64,000 bases of DNA, from contig CANHKG010000001.1 of the NCBI GenBank assembly GCA_947460455.1, positions 1 through 64,000 of the forward strand. Direction: 5' to 3'. Position numbers and translations under genes: made by a program. Shown piece by piece: positions 25,140 through 34,008 of this stretch (within the stretch, counting starts at the first letter, position 1; each line of letters starts with the position of its first letter). This DNA is from Rhodospirillales bacterium (GTDB taxonomy: Bacteria; Pseudomonadota; Alphaproteobacteria; Acetobacterales; Acetobacteraceae). The notes beneath the pieces were generated by a model. It did not search any database. It was not told the DNA's origin and saw nothing but the letters and a program-made list of their open reading frames with translations.

Positions 25140-26150
25140 ATGGCTGCCACCACCCACCGAACCCGCCTGCTGATCATCGGTGCCGGCCCCGCCGGCTACA
25201 CCGCCGCGATCTATGCCGCGCGCGCCAGCCTGGAGCCGATGCTGGTGGCCGGGCTGCAGCCGGGCGGGCAACTGATGATCACCACCGACGTGGAGAACTA
25301 CCCGGGCTTCGCCGAGGCGATCCAGGGGCCGTGGCTGATGGAGCAGATGCAGAAGCAGGCCGAGCATGTCGGCACGCGCATCGCCTATGACCTGATCACC
25401 CAGGTGGATTTCTCGCAGCGCCCGTTCCGCTGCCAGGCGGATTCGGGGGATGTGTACATCGCCGACTCCGTGATCATCGCCACCGGGGCGCAGGCGCGCT
25501 GGCTGGGGCTGGAATCGGAGAAGAAGCTGCAGGGCTTCGGGGTTTCCGCCTGCGCCACCTGCGACGGGTTCTTCTTCCGCGGCAAGCGCGTGGCCGTGGT
25601 GGGCGGTGGCAACACCGCGGTGGAGGAGGCGCTGTACCTGGCCAACCTCGCCAGCGAGGTGACGCTGATCCACCGGCGGGACAGCCTGCGCGCGGAGAAG
25701 ATCCTGCAGAAGCGCCTGTTTGCGCATCCACGGGTGAAGGTGGTGTGGAACGCGGTGGTGGAGGAGATCACCGCCAGCGCCGCGCCGGTGGGCGTGAGCG
25801 GCGTGGCGCTGCGCGATACCGTTACCGGCGATGCCAGAACGCTGGATCTTGACGGTGTGTTCATCGCCATCGGGCATTCCCCCACCACCGAGGTGTTCCG
25901 CGGCCAGGTGGATCTGGATACGGAAGGCTACGTACTCACCCCCCCTGGATCGACCCGAACTTCGGTGCCTGGGGTGTTCGCGGCGGGCGATGTACAGGAC
26001 AAAGTGTGGCGACAGGCGGTCACAGCCGCAGGAACAGGTTGCATGGCAGCCCTGGAAGTCGAAAAGTGGCTTGCGGAGCATGCGGTCGAGTCGCACGCGG
26101 CCGGGAGCGATGTGGAAGCGCCCGTGCCGACGTTGGCGGGCGGCCGATAG
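25140..26150 (+). CDS. trxB: Thioredoxin-disulfide reductase
   Basis: A 336-residue FAD/NADPH enzyme that reduces thioredoxin. The FAD site LLIIGAGPAGYTAAIYAARA is at the front. The PGGQLMITTDVENYPGF segment, redox-active CATC in GVSACATCDGFFF, NADPH motif VAVVGGGNTAVEEALYLAN and VFAAGDVQDKVWRQAVTAA at the end are all typical of TrxB. Length is slightly above E. coli TrxB because of a short Ala/Pro-rich C-terminal tail. The lrp-trxB-lysR neighbourhood is recurrent in alphaproteobacteria. Confidence 0.96.
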   Translation: MAATTHRTRLLIIGAGPAGYTAAIYAARASLEPMLVAGLQPGGQLMITTDVENYPGFAEAIQGPWLMEQMQKQAEHVGTRIAYDLITQVDFSQRPFRCQADSGDVYIADSVIIATGAQARWLGLESEKKLQGFGVSACATCDGFFFRGKRVAVVGGGNTAVEEALYLANLASEVTLIHRRDSLRAEKILQKRLFAHPRVKVVWNAVVEEITASAAPVGVSGVALRDTVTGDARTLDLDGVFIAIGHSPTTEVFRGQVDLDTEGYVLTPPGSTRTSVPGVFAAGDVQDKVWRQAVTAAGTGCMAALEVEKWLAEHAVESHAAGSDVEAPVPTLAGGR

Positions 26151-26238
26151 GAAGCGGAATCGTCCCTGTTTCGGTGAGGCGGGGACCAAGCAAATCGTTG
26201 TCCCGCTACGGGCGGGGTAACAGGGGAATGGCTGCATT

Positions 26239-27120
26239 ATGGACTGGGACAAGTTGCGTGTGTTCCACGCGGTTGCCGAGGCAGGTAGCTTCACGCATGC
26301 CGGCGACACGCTGAACCTGAGCCAATCTGCCGTATCACGGCAGATTTCGGCGCTGGAGGAGGCCCTGCAGGTGCCTCTGTTCCACCGCCACGCCCGCGGG
26401 CTGATCCTGACGGAGCAGGGCGAGAGCCTGAACCGGACGGTGCGCGAGGTGTTCGCCAAGCTGGCGATGACCGAGGCGTTGCTCACCGAGAGCAAGGAGC
26501 GCCCGGCCGGGCGGCTGAAGGTGACCACCACGGTGGGCTTCGGCTCCTCCTGGCTGGCGCCCAGGCTGCACGTGTTCCTGGCGCAATATCCAGATGTGAC
26601 CATGCAGCTGCTGCTGGACGACACCGACCTCGACCTCGCCATGCGCGAGGCGGACGTGGCGATCCGCATGCATGCGCCGAAGCAGCCAGACCTGGTGCAG
26701 CGCCACCTCACCGCCATCGAGTGGCATGTGGTGGCCTCGCCCGAATACCTGAAGCAGCACGGCACGCCCAAGACGGCGGAAGACCTGGACAACCACCGGC
26801 TGATCCTGTTCGGCGAGCATCACCCGCCGGTGCCCGACATCAACTGGCTGGCCGAGGTCGGCCGGCGGCCGGGCAGCCCGCGCAAGGCGGTGCTGGAGAC
26901 CAATTCGCTACGCGCCATGCTGGCCGCGGCACGTTCCGGCCTCGGCATCGCCGCCATCCCCGACTACATGCACGTCGATGAAGGGCTGGTGCAGGTGCTG
27001 GGCGAGGTGAAGGCGCCGAAGGTGGACGTGTATTTCGTCTATCCGGAGGAGCTGCGGAATTCGAAGCGCGTGGCGGTGTTCCGCGACTTCCTGTTGGCCC
27101 AGCTCGCCCAGCGCAGCTGA
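26239..27120 (+). CDS. LysR-family transcriptional regulator
   Basis: A 293-residue LTTR. The N-terminal helix-turn-helix lies in MDWDKLRVFHAVAEAGSFTH and AGDTLNLSQSAVSRQISALE, followed by the linker helix and the effector-binding domain (TTTVGFGSSWLAPRLHVFLA onward). It follows trxB by 88 nt in the same direction. The gap has no clear terminator, so co-transcription is possible. The target genes are not apparent; LysR proteins beside trxB in relatives are of unknown or redox-linked function. Confidence 0.93.
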   Translation: MDWDKLRVFHAVAEAGSFTHAGDTLNLSQSAVSRQISALEEALQVPLFHRHARGLILTEQGESLNRTVREVFAKLAMTEALLTESKERPAGRLKVTTTVGFGSSWLAPRLHVFLAQYPDVTMQLLLDDTDLDLAMREADVAIRMHAPKQPDLVQRHLTAIEWHVVASPEYLKQHGTPKTAEDLDNHRLILFGEHHPPVPDINWLAEVGRRPGSPRKAVLETNSLRAMLAAARSGLGIAAIPDYMHVDEGLVQVLGEVKAPKVDVYFVYPEELRNSKRVAVFRDFLLAQLAQRS

Positions 27121-27642
27121 TCGCCTTGATGTGATGCGGCACGGGCCGGCGCCAGGGATGGTGCCGGCCCGATGCGTGTACGGGCTTCGCATGCTGCCGT
27201 ATGTGCGCGGGGTTGCCGCTGGTCTGGCGGGGGTGCGGCGGGGCGATTTCGTCACGCCAGTTTAACATCGCTGCCATGGAAACGTCGCAAAATCCTGCGG
27301 AATCAACAGGGACGCCGCGTGATTTGCGCGACCGGCATGGCCGCGTCCGGCATTTCGCCATGGTCCGGCTCCGCAGCGCACCATAGCTTCTGGCCACGGG
27401 TTCGGACGGGCCCGGGGCGCTGCCACACAGGCCGGCCCCCGGGTTCTTCCCATCGGTTTCCCGGCCGCTGCGCCGGGGAAGGGGGCCTTCGGGCTCCTGC
27501 GTCTCCCAGACGTGAAGCCTCCCTGTACACTTGCCCCGCTTGCCCAATGGGTTAGCGGGGCTTTTTTTTGCCAGCGCGCTAGCTCTTTGTTTTAGCGAGC
27601 AACTTAAGCCTATCGGATGATTCCATCCGATAGGCTGTTGCT
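27121..27642. other. Gene-free interval with possible structured transcript and two hairpins
   Basis: These 522 nt hold no convincing protein gene. From about 27240 the DNA is GC-rich with several short self-complementary runs (for example GGCCGGCCCCCGGGTT and CCGGGGAAGGGGGCCTTC near 27430-27492). It ends in a strong plus-strand terminator at 27533-27569. A stable small RNA that ends there is possible. It does not match 4.5S RNA or tmRNA by eye. Confidence 0.4.
27533..27569 (+). terminator. Intrinsic terminator (plus strand)
   Basis: GCCCCGCT (27533-27540) pairs with AGCGGGGC (27554-27561) around a 13-nt loop and is followed by eight T residues. It lies 410 nt beyond the LysR stop. Either the lysR message has a long 3' end, or a separate RNA from this gap terminates here. 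Confidence 0.85.
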
Positions 27643-27643
27643 C
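27597..27643 (-). terminator. Long hairpin at the end of the histidine kinase gene
   Basis: AGCCTATCGGATG (27607-27619) and CATCCGATAGGCT (27624-27636) form a perfect 13-bp stem with a 4-nt loop. Outer arms GAGCAAC (27597-27603) and GTTGCTC (27637-27643) extend it. It begins at the kinase stop codon. The minus-strand downstream side has only mixed A/T, so terminator function is likely but not textbook. Confidence 0.7.
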
Positions 27644-28998
27644 TAGACGGGCAGGATCAGCGTGGCGCGCAGCCCGCCGCCGGGGCGGTTCTGCAGCGTC
27701 ACGTCGCCGCCATGGGCGCGGGCGATGTTGCGGGTGATCGGCAGGCCCAGCCCCATGCCGCCGGTCTCACGGTTGCGGCTGGGTTCCAGGCGCTGGAAGG
27801 GCAGGAACACGCGCTCCAGATCCTCGGGCGGGATGCCGGGGCCGTCATCGTCCACGTGCAGCACCACCAGGCCATCCTGCGGCGGCATCAGCGTCACCCT
27901 TGCCGTGCCGGCGTAGTTCAGCGCGTTGGTGACGAGGTTGGTCAGCGCGCGCTTCAGCGCCACCGGCCGGGTGGTGATGGTGAAGCGATCCGGGCCCGCG
28001 TAGTCCACGGCCTCGGGTGGGAGGTCGGGCCTGGCGTCCCCGGCCTCGGTCAGCACGGTGTTCACCAGGGCGGCGAGGTCCACCGGCACGGCCGGCTCGC
28101 TGGAGGTGGCGTCCCGGCCGAAGGCCAGCGTGGCGCTCACCATCGTCTCCAGCTCGTCGAGGTCGGCCAGCATGCGGGTGCGCTGGTCGTCGTCTTCCAT
28201 GAACTCCGCGCGCAGGCGCAGCCGGGTGATCGGGGTGCGCAGGTCGTGGCCGATGGCGGTGAGCAGGAAGGTGCGGTCTTCCACGAAGCGGCGGATGCGC
28301 GCGGCCATGGTGTTGAAGGCCGCCGCCGCGGTGGCCAGCTCCGCCGGGCCGGTTTCCGGCAAGGGGGGCGCGTTCACGTCGCGGCCCAGCGCCTCTGCGG
28401 CACCCGCCAGGGTGGCCACCGGCTCCACCAGCCGCCGCACCGCCCACAGCGTGAGCAGCGCCGCCACCGCCGACATGATGCCGAAGGTGGCCAGGAAGGC
28501 GTTGGAATGCCAGGGCCAGATCGGCCGCAGCGACAGTTCGGCCATCAGCCACTGCCCCTCCGGCAACTGCAGGCCCACGGCCACGCGGGCATGGTCTTCC
28601 GTGCTGTGCACCAGAATCTGGCGCGGGCGCAGGGATTGCGGCAGCGGGACAATCAGGGTGTGGGACTGCATGTGCCGCTGCAGCGGCAGCGAGGCGAGCG
28701 GCAGGGTGAATGTCGGCGCCGTCTCGCTCAGCACCAGGGCAATGTCGCCGGGCACCCGTGCCTCGTCGATCAGGTTGGCGCGCTGTTCCGGCCGGGCCAG
28801 CACCACGCTGCGATAGGTGGTCATCACCCGGCGCGCCATTTCGTGCTCCTGCGCCGAGTGCAGCATCTCGGCACGGTCGAGCGCGTGCAGCATCAGCCCG
28901 CCGATCTGGGACAGCAGCAAGCCGCCCAGCAGCACCAGCGCGGTGCGGGCCGCGAGGCTGGCGGGCCAGACCCGCAGGGCGCGGATCCGGTTCAGCAC
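27643..28998 (-). CDS. Sensor histidine kinase (EnvZ-like)
   Basis: A 451-residue membrane kinase. The first transmembrane helix is near residues 13-33 (ARTALVLLGGLLLSQIGGLM). A periplasmic sensor of about 130 residues follows, then a second helix (AFLATFGIMSAVAALLTLWA), a HAMP region, the H-box AIGHDLRTPITRLRLRAEF with the phospho-accepting His, the N-box LVTNALNY and the G-box DDDGPGIPPEDLERVFLPFQ. The start is GTG. It follows its response regulator by 13 nt and is surely its cognate partner. The signal is unknown; EnvZ-like kinases respond to osmotic or acid stress. Confidence 0.93.
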   Translation of the reverse strand: MLNRIRALRVWPASLAARTALVLLGGLLLSQIGGLMLHALDRAEMLHSAQEHEMARRVMTTYRSVVLARPEQRANLIDEARVPGDIALVLSETAPTFTLPLASLPLQRHMQSHTLIVPLPQSLRPRQILVHSTEDHARVAVGLQLPEGQWLMAELSLRPIWPWHSNAFLATFGIMSAVAALLTLWAVRRLVEPVATLAGAAEALGRDVNAPPLPETGPAELATAAAAFNTMAARIRRFVEDRTFLLTAIGHDLRTPITRLRLRAEFMEDDDQRTRMLADLDELETMVSATLAFGRDATSSEPAVPVDLAALVNTVLTEAGDARPDLPPEAVDYAGPDRFTITTRPVALKRALTNLVTNALNYAGTARVTLMPPQDGLVVLHVDDDGPGIPPEDLERVFLPFQRLEPSRNRETGGMGLGLPITRNIARAHGGDVTLQNRPGGGLRATLILPV

Positions 28999-29011
28999 GG
29001 CAGCCGGGCGT

Positions 29012-29761
29012 TCAGCCGCGCGTCACTTCGGCGGCCAGCACGTAGCCGCCACCGCGCACGGTCTTGATCAGCTGGGCGTGGCGCCCGTCATCTTCCAGCT
29101 TGCGGCGCAGGCGGCTGATCGCCACGTCGATCGCGCGGTCGAACGGCCCGGCCTGGCGGCCGCGCAGCAGGTCCAGCAGCATGTCCCGCGTCAGCACCTT
29201 GTTGGCGCGGTCCAGCAGCGCCACCAGCAGGTCGTATTCGCCGCCGGTGAGCGGCACCTCCGCACCGTCCGGGTTCAGCAGCCGGCGGCGGGCCGATTCC
29301 AGGGTCCAGCCGTTGAAGAACAGCGTTTTGCTGCTGCTTTCGCGCTTCTCGCCGGCCTCGCTGGAACGGCGCATCACGGCGCGCATGCGGGCCAGCAGCT
29401 CGCGCGGGTTGAACGGCTTGGTCAGGTAGTCGTCCGCGCCCAGTTCCAGGCCGATGATGCGGTCGTTCTCCTCGCCCAGGGCGGTGAGCATCAGGATCGG
29501 CACGTCGCTTTCGGTGCGCAGCCAGCGGGCGAAATCGAGCCCGCCTTCGCCCGGCAGCATCAGGTCCAGGATCACCATCTGGAAGGTGGTGGTGGGCCAG
29601 ATGCGCCGCGCCTCGCGGGCATCGCGCACGGCGGTGACGCGGAAATGCTGCCGTTCCAGATAGCGGGCGAGCAGGTCGCGGATCTCCCGGTCGTCGTCGA
29701 CCACAAGGATATGCGGGTTAACCGTGATGGTGGCTGTTTCCATAAGCATGAGACTATCCAT
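29012..29761 (-). CDS. OmpR-family two-component response regulator
   Basis: A 249-residue regulator if started at ATG 29761; in-frame ATGs at 29749 and 29743 would give 245 or 243 residues, and none has an ideal ribosome site. The receiver domain has the acidic pocket VVDDDREIRD, phospho-Asp in VILDLMLPGEGG and Lys in LTKPFNPRELLARM. The C-terminal winged helix carries 'LTGGEYDLLVALLDRANKVL' and 'DVAISRLRRKLEDD'. With the kinase it forms an EnvZ/OmpR-type pair. Targets are not visible in the window. Confidence 0.93.
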   Translation of the reverse strand: MDSLMLMETATITVNPHILVVDDDREIRDLLARYLERQHFRVTAVRDAREARRIWPTTTFQMVILDLMLPGEGGLDFARWLRTESDVPILMLTALGEENDRIIGLELGADDYLTKPFNPRELLARMRAVMRRSSEAGEKRESSSKTLFFNGWTLESARRRLLNPDGAEVPLTGGEYDLLVALLDRANKVLTRDMLLDLLRGRQAGPFDRAIDVAISRLRRKLEDDGRHAQLIKTVRGGGYVLAAEVTRG

Positions 29762-29860
29762 GTAACAGCCGCGTCGGCAAAGTGCCTCCCTGTCGGTGTT
29801 GCAGTTTGCAATCTCGAAGGGTTTCTTTCGCTCCATCCGGCGGTCTGCTAGTGCCGCGCG

Positions 29861-30520
29861 GTGACATTCCCCCACCCCCCCGCCGCCGCGCGCGCGGCGC
29901 TGCAGCTGCTCGTTGCGGCCGATCCGGACCTCGCCGGGATCGAGGCGGCGGCCGGCCCGCTGCCCTGGCGCCGGCGGGCGGCGGGGTTCGAGGGGTTGCT
30001 GCAGGCGATCGTGGGCCAGCAGATCAGCAACCAGGCCGCCGCCGCGATCTGGGGCCGGCTGCGCGCGGTGCCCGGGGCGCTGCAGGCGCAGGGGCTGCTG
30101 GCGCTGGACGAGGCGGCGTTGCGCGCGGCCGGGCTGTCGCGGCCGAAGGTGGCCCATGCCCGCTCGCTCGCCGCCGCGTTTGCAGACGGCACGCTGGAGG
30201 AAGGGGCGCTGGCGGCCATGGAGGACGAGGCGGCGATCGCGGCCATCGCCTCGGTGCGCGGCATGGGGCGCTGGTCGGCGGAGGTGTACCTGCTGTTCGC
30301 CCTGGAGCGGGAGGATGTGTTCCCCGCCGGCGACCTCGCCCTGGCCGGGGCCGCGGCGGACCTGAAGGGGCTGGCCGCCCGGCCGGGCCCGGTGCCGCTG
30401 CGCGCCCTGGCGGAGGGCTGGCGCCCCTGGCGGGGGCTGGCGGCACGGCTGCTATGGCACCATTGGCGCCACCTGACCGGCCGGCCCGCGTTCGACGATC
30501 TGTCCCCGGGGCCGCGCTGA
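29861..30520 (+). CDS. DNA-3-methyladenine glycosylase II-like (HhH-GPD, AlkA type)
   Basis: A 219-residue base-excision repair enzyme. GLLQAIVGQQISNQAAAAIW is the start of the HhH-GPD fold. VRGMGRWSAEVYLLFALERE is the helix-hairpin-helix, and VFPAGDLAL contains the catalytic Asp. The size fits the short bacterial AlkA/Mag form without the N-terminal domain. It should excise alkylated purines from DNA. The only good start in frame is GTG 29861. It is divergent from the response regulator gene, with a 99-nt gap. Confidence 0.88.
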   Translation: MTFPHPPAAARAALQLLVAADPDLAGIEAAAGPLPWRRRAAGFEGLLQAIVGQQISNQAAAAIWGRLRAVPGALQAQGLLALDEAALRAAGLSRPKVAHARSLAAAFADGTLEEGALAAMEDEAAIAAIASVRGMGRWSAEVYLLFALEREDVFPAGDLALAGAAADLKGLAARPGPVPLRALAEGWRPWRGLAARLLWHHWRHLTGRPAFDDLSPGPR

Positions 30521-30589
30521 CGCGCTGTTGTCAAGGCGTTGTTCATCTTTTGGCGTTTTATTCTGGGGCCGAATAGTCAGGCACTCGGC

Positions 30590-31714
30590 ATGTCCGCGCA
30601 TACCAGCGCAAACATCACGCTCCCCAAGCCGGTTCTGGGTTACCACCCCGGCACCTTCCTGGAACGCGGCGCTTCAGTGCCGTTCATCACCCCGCAGCTG
30701 AATGGCGCGCGGGCGCGGCCGGGTTCGCGCGGCGGGCTGGAATTCACCGTGCCGAACCCCTCCGGCGGCAAGGGCATCTACATCGTGCCGTGGGAGGGGC
30801 TGTTCACCCTGTGCCGGCCCACGGTGCATGATTGCCGGCTGATCTCCCTGCTTTCCACCCAGCGTGCGGTCACACCCGGCTCGATCCGTGAGGCGGCGCG
30901 CGCCATCGCCGCCGAGGGGCTGGCCGGCCGTGCCGCGCGTGCGGCGGCGGAAGTGGCGATCGCGGCTGACGCGAAGTCGCGCATGGTGGCCAATTTCCAA
31001 TTGCTGCTGGAGCTTGTTGGCCAGGTGGAGGCGGAAGAGGGCAAGCCGCTCGCGCGCGCCTCCCCCGCCGACCTGGAAGTGCGTGCCCGCCGCGTGGTGG
31101 CGCAGATCGCGCCCGCGCTGGGGCGCAGCAGCGAGCAGCTGGCCGCCATCCTGGAGGAGATCTCCGGGCTGTTCGCCCCGATCGGCCTGCGCCCGGCCGA
31201 TGTCGCCGGCAGCGTTGGCCGCACGCTGGCCGGGCTGGCCACGCTGCGCGACGAGATGGTGGAATGGGCCCGCCAATACCCCGATGAAAGCGGCGGGGAT
31301 GCCGCGCGGGTGGCCGAATCCGCCGATGTCACCCTTGTTTGCGCGCGCTCCGTGCTGGCCGACGTGCAATCCCTGCCCGCGAACATGGAGTCGCTGCTGG
31401 CCGCCTGGATCGCCGACCCCGCCACGGTGGCCGCGCGCATCGCCCGGCCGGAATGGCTGCTGGACGGGTGGGAGCGGATCATCCTGCTGTGGCAGACCGC
31501 CGAGCGGCTGGGCCGCGCCGTGACCCTGGTCGAGATGGCCAGCCTGATCCCCGTGCTGCCCAAGGAGGCGGCCGATTGGGCCCGCATCCGGGTGCCTTCC
31601 GCCAACGACGCCCCGCGCCGGCGGCTGGTGGCCATGATGGAGGATTGGCGCACCGGCATCACGATGCACGACCTGATCGCGCGCAACGAACACCTGCGCG
31701 CCGTCTCCCCTTGA
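30590..31714 (+). CDS. Uncharacterised protein, 374 aa
   Basis: No family recognised. The product starts MSAHTSANITLPKPVLGYHP. The first 100 residues look like a beta-containing domain (PNPSGGKGIYIVPWEGLFTL, then CRPTVHDCRLI). The remaining 270 residues are mostly helical and Ala/Arg/Glu-rich, without transmembrane segments or signal peptide. ATG 30590 is preferred over an in-frame start at 30539, since the N-terminus is then hydrophilic. A 23-nt gap separates it from another long uncharacterised protein on the same strand, and the pair look like an operon. The spacing after the glycosylase gene (69 nt, A/T-rich) could hold a promoter. Confidence 0.75.
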   Translation: MSAHTSANITLPKPVLGYHPGTFLERGASVPFITPQLNGARARPGSRGGLEFTVPNPSGGKGIYIVPWEGLFTLCRPTVHDCRLISLLSTQRAVTPGSIREAARAIAAEGLAGRAARAAAEVAIAADAKSRMVANFQLLLELVGQVEAEEGKPLARASPADLEVRARRVVAQIAPALGRSSEQLAAILEEISGLFAPIGLRPADVAGSVGRTLAGLATLRDEMVEWARQYPDESGGDAARVAESADVTLVCARSVLADVQSLPANMESLLAAWIADPATVAARIARPEWLLDGWERIILLWQTAERLGRAVTLVEMASLIPVLPKEAADWARIRVPSANDAPRRRLVAMMEDWRTGITMHDLIARNEHLRAVSP

Positions 31715-31737
31715 GGACCGAGAGCGGAGAATCCCAG

Positions 31738-32976
31738 ATGTCCCAGCCGACCGGACCTTCCCGCCTCGCCGAAATCAGGGCGCTCAACCGCCATCTTGTT
31801 TCCGCCCAGGATGCCAAGATCCTCAAGGTGGTGGCGATGGTGGATGCGCTGCCGCACCGCGGCGATGCCGACAACCTGATCGAGCCGCTGCGCGCCCGGC
31901 TGGCGCAGCTGCGGCCCGGCCGGCCGCTGGCGGTGGGGCGGCTGCTGTTCATGCCGCTGGATCCCGTTCTGGTGGCGGCGCCGCAATGGCAGCGCGGGGC
32001 GCTGACCGTGCCGCGCACCGTGGTGCCCTGCCTGATCCGCCAGGTGACGGCGATGGCCCCTGCCCTGATGGCCGAAATCGGCGCCCAGGTGGCTGGCGGG
32101 CGCACCGATGACCTTCCGTTGATCCTGCGCGCCGGGCCGCCGCTATGGGCGCGCGCCGCCGAACTGCTGACCGATTCCCGCCCGCCGGCCGATTGGGTCG
32201 ATGCCACCGGCCTGCAGCTGGCCGACCATGCCGCGCTGCGGCGCATGGTGGTCTCCGTGCTGCGCCAGGCCCCGGCCATCGCGCGCCAGGTGCCGCGCAA
32301 CCCGCCCGACCGGGTCGGCATCGGTGAACTGCTCACCGAGGCCGCCGCGGAGCCGGAGACGCTGGGCGTGCTGATCAGCGTGATGATGCACTGGATCCCC
32401 AGCGCCGCCGCGATGATCCTGTCCATCACCTCCGCCCACGCCTCCCCCACCGGCCTGCCCGGCCGCACCGCCACCGAGCGTGCCGTGGAGCACGTGCTGG
32501 ACACCATCGAGGCCGACCCCGTGGTGGCGCCCGACGGTGCCCCGGGGCTGGACAAGCTGCGCCGCACCGTGGCGATGCTGGATGAGCTGTCCGAAGGCTC
32601 CGCCGACCGCCCGGCGCGCAGCGCGCGCATCACCGCCACCCGCGCGCGCATCGACACCACCTGCCGTACTCGCTTCGAAACCTCCCTGCAGGCCCGTGTG
32701 CTCGCCCCGCTGGCAGCCCCGCTGCCGCAGCAGGCCGAGGCGAGCGAGGCGCTGGAGGATGCCGCGCGCGACCTGCGCCGCTTCGAGCAGGTGGCACGCC
32801 GCATCAACAATTCCGACGCCTACGACCGCATGCTGCGCAACACCCGCCCGCTGCTCTCGCCACGCCCCGGCGACGACGCCCAGGCACGGGTGGACCGGCT
32901 GCGCCTGGCGGAGATCCTGCTGGGGCCCGAGCAGGCGCTGCAGATGCTGGTGGAGGCGGAGAAGGAAGTCGCCTAG
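31738..32976 (+). CDS. Uncharacterised protein, 412 aa
   Basis: No family recognised. It begins MSQPTGPSRLAEIRALNRHL and is predominantly helical. A hydrophobic stretch around 'TLGVLISVMMHWIPSAAAMI' is too polar at its ends for a confident membrane helix. The C-terminal half is rich in Arg/Ala/Glu, with 'DLRRFEQVARRINNSDAYDR'. A purine-rich GGAGAA precedes the ATG by 8 nt. Its TAG overlaps the stop of a minus-strand gene by 4 nt. It probably works with the upstream 374-residue protein. A cytoplasmic scaffold or regulator is a guess only. Confidence 0.75.
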   Translation: MSQPTGPSRLAEIRALNRHLVSAQDAKILKVVAMVDALPHRGDADNLIEPLRARLAQLRPGRPLAVGRLLFMPLDPVLVAAPQWQRGALTVPRTVVPCLIRQVTAMAPALMAEIGAQVAGGRTDDLPLILRAGPPLWARAAELLTDSRPPADWVDATGLQLADHAALRRMVVSVLRQAPAIARQVPRNPPDRVGIGELLTEAAAEPETLGVLISVMMHWIPSAAAMILSITSAHASPTGLPGRTATERAVEHVLDTIEADPVVAPDGAPGLDKLRRTVAMLDELSEGSADRPARSARITATRARIDTTCRTRFETSLQARVLAPLAAPLPQQAEASEALEDAARDLRRFEQVARRINNSDAYDRMLRNTRPLLSPRPGDDAQARVDRLRLAEILLGPEQALQMLVEAEKEVA

Positions 32977-33266
32977 CGCCTGCCGAGCAGCTCCCGCGCC
33001 AGGGCGCGCCATTCCTCGTCCAGCGTGGTCTTCGGCATCGCCCGGCCGGCGCGGGCATACCAGTAGCCGGCATTGCCCAGGTCGCCCTCCTTGCGATGCA
33101 GGTAGGCGTGCACCGCGGCCCCGATCCGGTCGTCCTGGTCCTGGGCGCAGCCATGGGCACGGGCCCAATCGCCCTTGCCGTCCCACCACAGCCCCTGCAC
33201 CGCCAGGGACAGCCCCGGCGGCGGGGCGGCGGCGGTGAGCGAGGCCTGGAATTCCTCCAGCGTCAT
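32973..33266 (-). CDS. Small conserved-looking protein, 97 aa
   Basis: A 97-residue soluble protein starting MTLEEFQASLTAAAPPPGLS, with the striking segment AYLHRKEGDLGNAGYWYARA followed by GRAMP. That segment resembles one seen in uncharacterised alphaproteobacterial proteins. It has no signal peptide. ATG 33266 overlaps the stop of the upstream racemase-like gene (TGATG), so both are in one minus-strand unit. Its 3' end overlaps the convergent 412-residue gene by 4 nt. The function is unknown. Confidence 0.72.
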   Translation of the reverse strand: MTLEEFQASLTAAAPPPGLSLAVQGLWWDGKGDWARAHGCAQDQDDRIGAAVHAYLHRKEGDLGNAGYWYARAGRAMPKTTLDEEWRALARELLGRR

Positions 33267-33919
33267 CACGCGGCGCCCAGCAGGCGCTTCAGCTTGCGCA
33301 CGGCGCTGTCCGGCGTGGTCAGTACCGGCTTGCCGGTGACCTGCGCCACCGCTTCCGCCGCGCGGGCCAGGCTGAACTGCGAGAGCGCGATGGCGTCGCA
33401 GTCCTTCAGGGCCGCGGCGGCCAGGGCGGCCAGCCGGTCGTGCTCCGCCCCGTCGCCGCGATCCAGTGCCGCCAGCGATCCCTCGGCCAGGCACGGCACC
33501 AGCGTGATCCCCGGCGCCGCGGCGGCAAATTCCGGCGGCATGGAGGCCAGGGTGGGCGCGAAGCTGGCCATCAGCCCGATGCGGCCGGTGGGGCCGGCCA
33601 GCGCCAGCGCCTCCTCGATCATCGCCTCGTTCGGCTTCAGCACGGGCATCGGCGCGAGCGCTTCGGCACAGGCCTCGATGCAGGGGCCGAAGGCGGAGCA
33701 GGTGAACAGGATGGCATCGGCCCCGGTGTTGGCGGCGTAGCGCGCCAGCGTCAGGAACCGCTCGGTCATCGCCGGCGTCAGCGCGCCGTCGCGGGCGAGG
33801 TCGGCCGAGAGGCTGTCATCCAGCAGGTTGGTGCGCCGCACCTCGGGCCACAGCCGCGCGAAGGCGGCTTCGATCGGCGGGGGCGAATGGGCGAGGGCGT
33901 GGATGAGGGCGATGCGCAT
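33266..33919 (-). CDS. Aspartate/glutamate racemase-like protein
   Basis: A 217-residue protein of the Asp/Glu/hydantoin racemase fold. The N-terminal MRIALIHALAHSPPPIEAAF and the active-site-like ADAILFTCSAFGPCIE supply one catalytic Cys. The second, mirror-site Cys expected near the C-terminus is not obvious (the matching segment reads DAIALSQFSLARA with Ser). It might therefore be a decarboxylase or isomerase of the superfamily, rather than a classical two-Cys racemase. It is co-transcribed with the 97-residue protein. Confidence 0.78.
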   Translation of the reverse strand: MRIALIHALAHSPPPIEAAFARLWPEVRRTNLLDDSLSADLARDGALTPAMTERFLTLARYAANTGADAILFTCSAFGPCIEACAEALAPMPVLKPNEAMIEEALALAGPTGRIGLMASFAPTLASMPPEFAAAAPGITLVPCLAEGSLAALDRGDGAEHDRLAALAAAALKDCDAIALSQFSLARAAEAVAQVTGKPVLTTPDSAVRKLKRLLGAA

Positions 33920-34008
33920 GGCCGGACGATACTCGCGGGCCCGCGCCGTGCAAGGTTGAACCGTGGCCCCGCGCATGGCACAGGGGGCCTCTCCATCGGG
34001 ATGCCGTG

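Noticed and set aside
27240-27569. 4.5S RNA or tmRNA
   Set aside because: The conserved GGTGTTTACCAGGTCAGG-like and tag-peptide regions are absent. Only a generic structured RNA remains possible.
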